Shown here piece after piece: positions 36,171 to 46,740 of a DNA stretch of 64,000 bases (the stretch's first letter is position 1; the number at the start of each line of letters is the position of its first letter). The notes beneath the pieces are model-generated. The model did no database searches, was not told where the DNA came from, and saw nothing but the letters and a program-made list of their open reading frames with translations. Location of the stretch: assembly GCA_026413225.1 (NCBI GenBank), contig CM048575.1, forward strand, positions 3,686,001 to 3,750,000, read 5' to 3'. The DNA comes from Otis tarda. Lineage: Eukaryota > Chordata > Aves > Otidiformes > Otididae. A program made the translations under genes and the position numbers.

Positions 36171-39100
36171 CAAAGGAACAAATCAAAGCAGATGAGCAGT
36201 ACCCTCCGCCCAGATGGCGAGTGAAAGCTTGGCCTCCGGTGGCTTCATATCTTCTTCTCGACAATACTCCATTCCTCCAGAAATAGAAGCCTGGGCAGAA
36301 GACATCTCACAAAGACCTAGTGCTCACAGCACAGAAGCAGGCAGAACAACTTAAAGCAGCAGCATGCACTTCTGGGTGAGAGGGATGTGCTTGACCAGTA
36401 CACCTGACTAGCCAGGAGTGGCGGGGTCTCTCTCCAGCAAAGCGTCCTACACCACAAACAGTTTAAGCTGGTGCTCAAGGAAGAGCTCCTGTCCCTCCTT
36501 ACCTCCACTCTTGCTCACTCAGCACCCCTTCCTTTGGGGCCACCAAAGTGGTTGTGTGGCTGAACAGAGTCTGGCTGAACAGAGAGGATCTGACCCTCTT
36601 CTAAGGAAAAAAAAAACAAAAAACAAACAAACCAACGAACCGCAAGAGGCACTCAAGCACCATCTTTCTGCTAAGCTGCTTTAAGTGGGACCAGCTCTGG
36701 TCTCAGGCAGCCCCGTGCTCGAGGGCGCCAGCGGGATGGGGAACAGGCAGAGCACGCAAGCAGGGCAGCAAGATGCTCCTTTTCAGCGGCGGCCGCAGTA
36801 AATGAAATGACAATTTTTATATCTTATTTACGTTTCATTTTGGCAAAACAGAGGACATAAGTCACAGTGACAAACACACAGCTCAGCAGCCTTTCAACCC
36901 ATATCACCCACCCAATCCCAGTTCTCCTGTAGAGCTCCCACACGACTTCTCGTGGCCGGGCATGGAAAGCACCCGGACCACGAGCAAGGCCAGAGCCTCT
37001 CCCTGCCTTTACCCAGGGGAGGGGAGTTGCCTGCCTCTCTCCTCCCGCAGGGAGAGGCTGAACAAAGCTGCTGACAGCTTCAGCGCCGAAGCCCCAGGGA
37101 GGAGGAACCACAGAGCAGCTGCTCTGGCCGTGCCCGTTTCCCTACCAGCATCCTCCAACACAGCTAATCCGCGCCACCGCCTATCAGTCAGCTCCAGGCG
37201 CGGGGCAGGCATTCGGCCCAGGGCAGCCCACCCTGCCCTCCGGCCAGCCCCGAGCACCTCCGGGTGCTGTAAGCCACCTCCTCGCCCAGGAGGAGAGGTA
37301 CGCACCGCCACGCCACCCAGGGCTTGGGTTTCCAAAAAAACAAAGCCAGCGCCTCGCACCTGCTCAGCTCAAGCTACCTCAGTGTATTATGTTACTTAGC
37401 AAGCAGCTTTCCATGAACGAAGTTGATTTTTAAAAACTGTAGATAAATAATACTGATATTTTTTTTTTGGTGGCATCTCAAATCTCAAAATTAGATTTTT
37501 AACTCATATAATAACTCAAGGCGACTGTGCTTCAGATAAGCTTATCGCATAGTTTCTATGCGGGAACATTTCCAAACCATAAGTGACCACACCAGAAGAG
37601 ACATCAAAGAAGATCTTTGATATCTTCAGTTCCAAGAAGAGTCTAAACTGTTGCAGCTTCACCCATGACAAGGAGATGCCATTGGAACCGCCGGGCAGGA
37701 GAACAGCGACGCTCCCTGTCCCACGCAAAGCCGCAGCCTCCCAGAGGCGACCGACGCTTGCTAACCTCAGAAGTGAAGAGAGCAGCGACTCACAGCATTG
37801 GGGGCAGCTGGTGTTCGGTCACTTTTTCCATCTAGATGTCTGTGTTAACGAGAAAACCCGTACAAAATGTAACTGAAGGTGCCACAAGCCATCAAATGAG
37901 CGGCAGCACTGAAAGAAACATTCAGAAAAATGAGTCGAGTGTTATGCTTCCGAAAACCAGCAAAATGCCGTACTTTTTTGACTTTATGGAAGGGTTTTCA
38001 TTATTTACCTGAGGAAAATTATTTTGCAATATGTGAATTAAACAATATTTTTTATTTAATGTAGACTTGTTTTGTATAGCCATCCTGGTTTAATTCCAAC
38101 TTGGACAAACACCAACAAAGTAAAATATCAAGGTTGGGTGTTTTTGGGTGTTTTGGTCGCTCAATTTATGGAGACACATTATCTAAACTTCCAAACAGAA
38201 AGCATCAAAGCAGAGGAAGGGATGGCAGAATCACACCGATCAGCTGCCTGCCTTCTGTTCTGCACAAGATCACTATGCCAATAATTCCCTACTAAAAGCC
38301 CTGGCAAGTTACGGACAGTTTCTTGCACTAAATCTTGTTTTACAAATCCTAAAACACAAAGTCTAGCTTGGTCAGATTCTCTTGAACTAGACACTAGGGA
38401 GATAATTTCCGAAAGCTATCAGCATCAGGCTAGACTGCTATTTATTTTCATTCTGTTCTTCACAAGCCCATCTGCCTTGGCTTTGAATATAAGATTTCAG
38501 CTGAGGAACAGTTCTTCTCTCAAGCTGCAAATAATTAAAACCAAGGCCGCTGTGATAAAACCAACAAGCAGTAATTACACTGATTAGAAAAAGAGCTGTC
38601 TGCATAGGGGTTTATACGACTTTAAAATAGCCACTATTTCCCTAAGAACAACGCTTTAGTTAGGGTAATGAAATTTTAGCTATTAAGCAGAAAGTTAAAA
38701 TAAAATGTTTTGTATGGCAATAATGCCATCTCTGCAGTTATTTCCACTCTTTATTTACTCAAGGGCCATCACATTACTATGAATAGCCATGAATGTACAA
38801 ATTAAGCGGCAGAAGAAGAGCCTAAGCTTCCCGCGTTTTCCAGTGGAGCATTTCATGGTGATCTGTCCCGTGCTGCTACACCACGCGCACGTGGAATCGA
38901 AGAGTGCCGCCAAAGCGATCTAAGCCGTCCCTCGACGGGAGCAGGGTTTTTCCTTGCAATATGCTTTTACTCCACGTCAGTCACCACGTGACAAAACGCT
39001 TCTTTCGGAGAAGAGCGGATCTCGGCACTGTGGGGTGTGGTGGATCTCCACCCTCCTTTTTTTAAAAATGTAATTAAAAACATCCAAAGAGATAAATACA

Positions 39101-40637
39101 AAAAGTAAAGAGAGAAGAGACACAAACCGACACTACTATGCACTGCACAGCTACCAAGTGCTTTTTATTCTGGACGTTTACGACTTAAGGTTTAATCTTC
39201 AGGCAAAACACGCTATCGGCCATCTCCCACGCCGGAAGCGAAACGCGCCCCTCCGCATCAGGGTATGAGCGGGCGTACAGAAGTAGCCTCCTTGTTCCAC
39301 AAGAAAGTTTCTTTACTATTTTATCCTTCCTGTATCTCAGCATTCTGATATCTAACTGTGATAATATTTCATCAGCCCAGCTGCTGAAATTCAACACAGC
39401 CAAACTAGCGTTCTGCCTACACCGAGCAAGCAAACCCGCTCTGCTCCAACAGGATCACTCAACGAGGATTTGGCAAAAACAGGCATTCTCTAAAGTTCTT
39501 AAGAATCTCCCATTTTGTTTCTGAACAGCTTGATTAAAAATCCCAGGAAATGACAGCATCAGCCCGGTTCCTAGTTTGGCCTGTGTAAGAAAACAGCCCC
39601 TTAAGGAGCAGACAGGAATCGAACAATTTTGTGCGCTGAGCTTCGGTTTTCCTTTCTTCAGGCAAAGACAAGATAATGGAAATTCTTCATGGAGTTGTAC
39701 CGTCACAATGATGTAAACAAAGGGAGCGAGTAAACAGAATCATGTCGCACACCCAGGCATCTATCTAGCGAGTTTGAACACAAACTCAAAAAACCTTTAA
39801 AGATACTTTCAAGAAAAGGGGATCAGAGTATTTAATATGCTAACGCAAGTCCAGGGATGCACAAAGCAAGGCACAGATGAGCAGAAGAGGGGCCTATCTG
39901 GCTTTTCTCCTCCACTCATGAATGAAATGCTTAACACAAATCATTCGCTTTCACAAGCAGACCTGCAAGTAACACAGCGAATGACCTCCTTCCCGTGGGG
40001 CTCACAATTCGTTTAGAAACATCGCGCTGAGGCTGCACGTTCAGCATCTGACAGTCATCCCCTGACTGCCCGGCAGAGGAGAACAGGTGCATCACTCCTG
40101 CATTCGAAAATACCAACGAGGTCAGAGGGAAAGGAATGCCAGTTTCAAATTCTGATACTCCCAAATCCCGCTTTCTAACACCGCCAACAATCAGCTCCTC
40201 ACACAACAGTCTTGCTCTCCAAAACAATTCTTAAAAATTCCCTCTAATATCCATCGTAAAGGTATCATACCTCAAGTTTCATTTTGTTAAATCCCTCCCT
40301 TCCCTAAGGACAGTTTTCTACTATTTTCCTTATTCAGTAGCAGAGAGCAGCCCTTTAAGAAAGGAAAAAAAAAAAAAAAGGGGAATACAGTTAATGAATG
40401 AAAGCTGTGCTAAACACCAGTCTGCTGATTTCCCATCTTTAGTAAATCCAGCAAACCTCACGGCAAAGATTTCTACTCTGCCGTTCTTCGCTTTCTCTCA
40501 CTCTCCACGCACGCACCCAGACACACACACAACACACACAGATCGCTGCAAAACACCAAATAAACCTCTGCAGTGAGATCCACCGCACTGTTTATTGCTC
40601 TCCATCCGCGCTCTCTCTTCTCTTAACTGCGGGGGCC
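36171..40637. other. EYA3 intron 1, unannotated part
   Basis: No gene or repeat family was recognised. 36.95-37.33 kb is moderately CpG-rich, the rest is AT-rich. A short CA-rich stretch lies at 40519-40541. Confidence 0.5.
38888..38990. promoter_or_regulatory. Second pair of CACGTG E-boxes in intron 1 (candidate)
   Basis: Perfect CACGTG cores occur at 38888-38893 and 38985-38990, in a locally CpG-richer stretch of otherwise AT-rich intron. About 16 such hexamers are expected by chance in 64 kb, so this pair alone is weak evidence. Confidence 0.2.
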
Positions 40638-40958
40638 GAAAGGAAAGATGGGGAGAGACTCTTCAGCAGGGCCTGGTGTGACAGGACAAGGGGTGATGGT
40701 TTTAAAACAGAGGGAGGTAGATTTAGATTGGCTATTAGGAAAACATTTTTTACACTGAGGGTGGTGGAGCAGTGTCCCAGGTTTCCCAGAGAGGTGGTGG
40801 ATGCCCCATCCCTGGAAACATTCCAGGCCAGGTTGGCCGGGGCTCTGAGCAACCTGATCTGGTTGGAGATGTCCCTGCTCCTGGCAGGGGGGTTGGACTG
40901 GGTGGGCTTTGAAGGTCCCTTCCAGCCCAAACCCTCTGTGATTCTGTGATTCTATGAA
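40638..40958 (+). mobile_element. CR1 LINE 3' fragment in EYA3 intron 1
   Basis: It runs from AAAGATGGGGAGAGACTCTT through the whole CR1 3' UTR to CTGTGATTCTGTGATTCTATGA without its first tail lost. It is antisense to EYA3 and little diverged. Confidence 0.93.
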
Positions 40959-41185
40959 TAAAACACTGTAGAAGTTACTGGGAAGGCAGACTGTGTGCCC
41001 TATTTTTGAACATGCATGGGGCCACGACAAGCCTGTAAACATAGTTCTGTAGAACAGAACGGTTTGATTGAAATTTCATAATCTTAATATGGAAAAAAAA
41101 ACCCCTGTGTAGTATTTATAAAGTGAGAAAATTACTGAAATTAAATGTGGTAATACAAACATAGCATTACTCTACGCAACGCCTC

Positions 41186-41230
41186 TTTCATTACAGGAAT
41201 TTTCAAGTTATTTTTAAATCCTTGAATGCG
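41186..41230. repeat. 45-bp direct repeat, copy 1
   Basis: It begins TTTCATTACAGGAATTTTCA and is identical over 45 bases to 42398-42442. The two copies bracket a 1167-bp segment containing unique DNA and a CR1 copy. Confidence 0.95.
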
Positions 41231-41794
41231 CATCAACGTGAAGGCTGTCTGCACTTCACTTCACTTGAACGACGACACACGCAGTTTGGTTTCCCAGTTC
41301 TTATGCAATTCTGTTAAACTTGATTTTGAAACACAGCAGGGAAATTTGTAATGGGGAAAAGAACTGTTTTCACAAATGGAAGATTTGTAAGTAACAACTT
41401 CATCCTCGAGAAAAACAACTCCCACTGAGCCCAGAAACGAGTTGGCAAGTTCTTCTAGACAGACCTAAGGTGCATAGCTCACACGGAACAAAAACACAAA
41501 ACTGCTATTAACCTTTTAGTTACAAAACAAAGCACTGAAATCGATGTAAATATAAGAAAAGTAGAAAAATCAATTACCTCCTCTGTGCATGAGGATTCAA
41601 CTTGCACTGAGACTTCATGGATTTTTCCCTGAAGATCACAAACAGTAAGATACCCGGTATCTCACGGCTTGCACACATTTTTGTCTTTGATAACCGAAAA
41701 ATCTCTAGATTTTTCTCTGCAAATCTCTAGAGCTGCAGCTCCAGAGGGGAAAAAAATGCTGTTTATTTTAAAACAAACTTTCAAATGGCAGAGA

Positions 41795-42390
41795 AGCTCT
41801 GACAACAAGCTCAACAGAACCCGACAACGTGCGCTTGCAGCCCAGAAAGCCAACCGCATCCTGGGCTGCACCCCCAGCAGCGTGGGCAGCAGGTCGAGGG
41901 AGGGGATTCTGCCCCCCTGCTCTGCTCTGCTGAGACCCCCCCTGCAGCGCTGCGTCCAGCTCTGGAGCCCCCAGCATCAGAAGGACGTGGAGCTGTTGGA
42001 GAGGGTCCAGAGGAGGCCACGCAGATGCTGAGAGGGCTGGAGCAGCTCTGCTGTGAGGCCAGGCTGAGAGAGCTGGGGCTGTTCAGCCTGGAGAAGAGGA
42101 GGCTCCAGGGAGACCTGAGAGCGGCCTCCCAGTGCCCAAAGGGGGCTGCAGGGAAGGTGGGGAGAGACTCTTCAGCAGGGCCTGTTGTGACAGGACAAGG
42201 GGGAATGGTTTTATAATAGAGGGAGGTAGATTCAGACTGGAGGTGGCAGATGCCCCATCCCTGGAAATATTCCAGGCCAGGTTGGCCGGGGCTCTGAGCG
42301 ACCTGATCTGGTTGGAGATGTCCCTGCTCCTGGCAGGGGGGTTGGACTGGATGGGCTTTAACGGTCCCTTCCCACCCAAACTGTCCTGTC
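41795..42390 (+). mobile_element. CR1 LINE fragment with internal deletion, inside a direct-repeat bracket
   Basis: It starts in the reverse-transcriptase tail ([20 protein letters not shown] on the plus strand) and runs to the 3' UTR. About 60 bases are missing between CAGACTGGAGGTGG and CAGATGCCCC, and the ATTCTATG tail is absent. Its 3' edge abuts one copy of a perfect 45-bp direct repeat. Confidence 0.9.
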
Positions 42391-42397
42391 CTTTCTA

Positions 42398-42442
42398 TTT
42401 CATTACAGGAATTTTCAAGTTATTTTTAAATCCTTGAATGCG
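42398..42442. repeat. 45-bp direct repeat, copy 2
   Basis: Identical to 41186-41230. It starts only about eight bases after the recognisable CR1 3' sequence, which lacks the usual ATTCTATG tail. Confidence 0.95.
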
Positions 42443-43159
42443 TATCTACATATCTACATACATATCTACCACCATGGGCTAGGAGGAAATTAATCTGTAG
42501 GTTTTTTAAGAGTGGAACTCTCAGTACTCAACTATCACTATTGTTTTATTAAGTAAATTTTCTGTGGTCACAACCTTTTTATTTGTTATTTTTCATTACA
42601 GGCAGCCATGGTATTTATCATGCTGAAATCAGTTCTGAGAACATCTGTAACTATTTGTGTCTTAGCAACTAGAGTAACTTGCTCAAAAAAAATTAAAGAA
42701 AGAATAAAGTACTAGGTATCTGAGATTTTTTACTGGGGAAAAAAACCAGTTTAAATGATGGTGCTCAATGCCTAGCTGCTCAGTAAGAGCCACTGCTTTT
42801 CATTAGGTGGATTTATTACACCATCTGCTTCACACGGCATCAGTCCTGCTGGGAGAGGCAGGTGGGAGCACACCCCACGGCGTCAGGCAGACAGTCCGCC
42901 CGGTCCGGCCCAGGCCAGCACACCATCTCCAACAGCAGATGCCACCAGCAGGCAGTGCACGGGCCTGGCCACTCTCCATTGCCCCCGCACGCCCCTCCGG
43001 CGGCCACAAGTGTGGGGACGCAGAGGGGACATCCCAGCCTCATCCTCCAGCACCCACTCATGGACTCGTTTCCCACGAATTTGTCTGGTCCCTCTCTGAG
43101 CCGGCTGCAGTCGGCAGCTCCCACAGCCGCCCGGTGCAGCTCACAACCTGCCGCATAAA

Positions 43160-43560
43160 GAACTTCTCGGCTGTTTGACATGAAGGAGTTTTCAAGTGCC
43201 TTCAGTTGGGCGAGCAGCTCTGCTTTCAGCACGTTCCCTGCCTGCAGGATTTTGCGAACCTTGATTACATTCTCTCTCCAAATCAGTCCTAGGCTTCAGC
43301 TTCTCCTTGTAAGGTATCTGCTCCATTCCCTACAATCACTGCTCCCCTCCCTGCTCCCTCTTCAGACACAGCGACCAGAGCTGCACATGGCACACGAGAT
43401 GTGGCTGCAACCATAGCTTTACGACAGAGCAGTAAAATGATGTCTCTCTTGTTTTCAGCTCCCTTCCTAATGACAGCCAAGATCGTCGGCTTTTGTCTGG
43501 CTGCCATTTACACTGAGGAATCATCTCAATGAACCACCACTGTCCTCAGTGGATGGTTCG
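43160..43560 (-). mobile_element. Old CR1 fragment (diverged)
   Basis: CCAGAGCTGCACATGGCACA, followed by a TGTGGCTGCAACCATAGC-type block and GACAGCCAAGATCGTCGGCT, matches the reversed C-terminal region of an old CR1. The match is by eye and the limits are soft. Confidence 0.55.
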
Positions 43561-44084
43561 ACTCCTCTTGGAGTCGTAACTGCCTGTTCTGAGTTCAGCA
43601 CATGCAGATACCATTTCCCAAAATTAAGGGTAACTCATCTAGGGAAAAGCAATCTAAACCACATTTATGTTAATTACCTTAAGTTCTCGTAAAGTCATCC
43701 ACCGCCTTTTCTGCTCACTCAGTTGGCGGTATCCTTCTGCTTTTGGTGTGGCTTTTTATGAGACAAAAGTTGAGTAACATCAGTAAACTTGGGGATTTCA
43801 CTGGTTGTTCATTTCTCTGGATCACTGCTGAAAATGCTGGACAAAACCAGCCTAAGCATTGACATTAAGTTCTGTCTCTACTCCAGCCTTTGAAGTGTCC
43901 ACTAAGCCCTGTCCTCTGCTCCCTGGCCTTGCTAACCGAGGTCGAGGGCTTTGAACTAGGTTTGTCAGGGAAGGCCCACCGAGTAGGGGCCAGCACACGT
44001 AAGACAGGCTGACAAAAATGCTCAGACGAACCAGCTCTGTTGAGGGATGATGGACAGATCTCGCATGATCTCGCACAGTCTGAG

Positions 44085-45420
44085 TAACACGGGTAGCCAA
44101 AAAAGGGGAATGTGGTGGTAGATGTCCACTACAGATCCTCTGTGGAGAAATGAATGAACGCTTCTTTGAAGAGCTGAAGAAATCCAGCGATCACAGATCA
44201 CAGTTTGCAAGAGGGACTTTAACCACCTCAATATACTCAGCAATGTGATGAGATGAACAAAAGTCAGGTTTCTCCATGCATCAAAGATACTTTTTAAATG
44301 TGGTGATGTGACATGGTAAGAGTTCAAGATCCCAGAGGAAGTGAAAATGACAAGTAACAAAATAAACAGCCAGATTACAGTTTGTTCAGGAGACTGATCT
44401 GACGGGTACGGTACTACAGGAGGGCCTGAAGGAGCAATCCCCAAGGACCACTTCGCCCAAGAGTGGCCAGGAAAATGGTGCCTGGCCAACCTGCCTGCCC
44501 TTTCTGATACAATTATTTGCTCTGTGGAATAAAAGAGTTGTAAATATTCTGTATCTCGGTTTAGTAATGCAGAGTCCTTCAGCGTCCTTGCAGCCACGCT
44601 AAGCAGGTATAAACTATGGACAGACTACATGGTGGACAAAAAATTGTCTAGACTGCCACACTGAAAGGACTGTGATTACAGGCCTACAACCTAACTAGTG
44701 GCTGGTAACAAAAAGCCACCTACAAAGAGCTGACAGCGGACACAACATTAACATCTTCGTCATGGTCAGTGCAACAGTACAGAGAGCTCAAAAAAAAAAA
44801 AAAAAATCTGTGTTTTATCTGCGGATAAAACCAAACTGCGGGGTGGGGAGGTGCAGTCCAAAAGGCTGAAAAGCAGAACTGCAATTTGGATATTTAGATG
44901 GACTGTGACATGCCAGAAGAGCAGGCTGGAGGGAACCTCATCAAGTTCAACAAGGGCAAGTGCTATGTGCTGCCCTAGGCATGGAGCAACCCCACGCAAC
45001 AGGACAGGCTGAGAACAAGCTGAGAGGTCACAGTTCTGCAAAAAAGAAACTGGAGATCCTGGTGGACAAGAAGTTCAACATCAGTCAGCTGTGAGTCCTG
45101 GCAGAAATGAAGGCTTGTCTCAAGCTAGGCTAAAAAGATATCATAGAAAAGACAAAGCCAGGCTCATCTCGAATGCCTAGAGAAAGAGGTCGTGGTCATA
45201 AATTGCAGCAAGGAAAATTCTAGTTCAATGTGAGGAAAAATTTATTCATTGTGTGCGTGGCCTGCACTGGAAGAGTGACTCACAGGGGTGGTGAAATTTC
45301 CACCCTTGCACATTTTCAAAATCCCAGTGGACAACACCCTGAACAACTTACCTCCTGCTAGCAGGAGACTGAAGGAGGCCACCTCATGAGGTCCCTTGCA
45401 GTCCAAAGCTATGCCTCCAC
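44085..45420 (+). mobile_element. Decayed long CR1 (endonuclease, RT and 3' UTR remnants)
   Basis: Ordered remnants read on the plus strand: GATGTCCACTACAGATCC and GGGACTTTAACCACCTCAAT (endonuclease), GGTGGACAAAAAATTGTCTA (mid RT), ACCTCATCAAGTTCAACAAG (after RT), CTGGTGGACAAGAAGTTCAA, and a 3' UTR ending near GGTCCCTTGCAGTCC. Stops and frameshifts are throughout. It is antisense to EYA3 in intron 1. Confidence 0.72.
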
Positions 45421-45429
45421 CAGCTTTCC

Positions 45430-46740
45430 ACTGACAGAGATCCTCTCCACCAAGCCAGAGGAAACTTAGCTTCTTTAACACAACTTCGATAAAATGTTTT
45501 CTGAAAGTCTGATTATACCTGTTGCTCCCCTCTACCCACGCACCTGCCGACCTCCAGTACCTTAACAAGGTAGAATTTCCCTTTACAGAAGCCATGCTGA
45601 CTCTTTTCCAATGGACTGGATTTTCCAGTAAGCAGTGATTTGGTCCTTTACAACTCTATCATCTTATCGCTGCGGAAAGGTAGTCACCTGTATGGTGTTC
45701 CAGGATCTGCTCCATCTTCAGCAGAACCAGTGAAACAACCTGGATTCCTGCTCTTGATTGATTTCAAGAATGTATTACTACCGGCTTGAGCCTCCTGTGC
45801 ATGGTGCTCTTCAGCTTCCTTTTCATCCTTTCTAATTCTCTTCTTACATTTCACCTGCCGTACTCCAGATTTTCCTGTTCTCATCCACCACGCTTTCCAT
45901 TTTTCAAACGCTCATCTTTTCCCCCACATGATGGCTTTTCAGCTTTCCCACCGAGTCACGCAGGTATTTTGAGGGGGGATCCATTTATTCGCTTTCAAAC
46001 AGCGTATCTTGGCTTCTGACACAGCATTTTTTTAAACAGAGTCCAAGCTCTTCGTAGGCTGCTCACTTTTGGGGCAGATCTTTTTATGGTTTGGGGGATT
46101 TTTAAACTACTTCATTCATTTTTAGGTATTTTCATTTCTTGAAATTGAATATCCACGTGCTGGACTTATTTTGTCTGCCGTCCCCTTCTACTCAGTTATA
46201 TCTAACTGTACTGTGCTTGCTAGAAGCCATCCTGCTACTAGTTTAAAGTAGGCCCAGTGCATCACGATCCTCTGAAAAGCAGCTTCTCTTGTCAGTTTTA
46301 ACTTGGTTGTCGCAGGCAGCAGTTGTTTATTGAGTCAGAAGAACGTTCTCTCTACCTCGTCTCCCGACGAGGCACAGAACTGGTCTGCGCAGGCAGTTGA
46401 AATCTCCCACTATAACTCTACCAAATTTGCAGCTTCTGTCATCTCACTTAATAGCTCCCGATGACTATCACTGCCCTGATCCAGAGGTTGCCAGTATAAT
46501 CCTAGCAGAACATTTAAGCCTGGGATTTCCACCCATACAGACCTGCCAGTGCTTCTCTTTTCCTGTATTTGTAACGCTGTCACCCTTTATAAAAATCCCT
46601 CACACACAGTGCCCATCTCCCACGGCCCCACCCCGCCAATTCCGTACAGCCGCTTCCCTGGCACTACCGCGCTCCAGCGAAAGCCGCCTTCCACCCCATC
46701 TCAGAGACGCTTGGGCTTAGCTCCCCATAAGCACTATCGA
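45430..46740 (-). mobile_element. Ancient L3/CR1-clade LINE fragment
   Basis: Read in reverse, GTAGAATTTCCCTTTACAGA (RT), TCTAATTCTCTTCTTACATT, GCAGTTGAAATCTCCCACTA and ATGACTATCACTGCCCTGAT follow the order of an L3/CR1-like LINE that I recall as widespread in turtle and crocodile genomes. It is heavily decayed, with no long coding frame. The family call is from memory of consensus text and is not verified. Confidence 0.55.

Noticed and set aside
35394..36173. Several Pro/Gly/Ala-rich open frames
   Set aside because: They are frames of the GC-rich ERVL LTR repeat theme, not host or viral genes.
40519..40541. CA-rich microsatellite
   Set aside because: Short and interrupted; noted only as simple sequence.
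44022..44597. 191-codon minus-strand open frame
   Set aside because: It is mostly antisense to the decayed plus-strand CR1 and lacks any domain.
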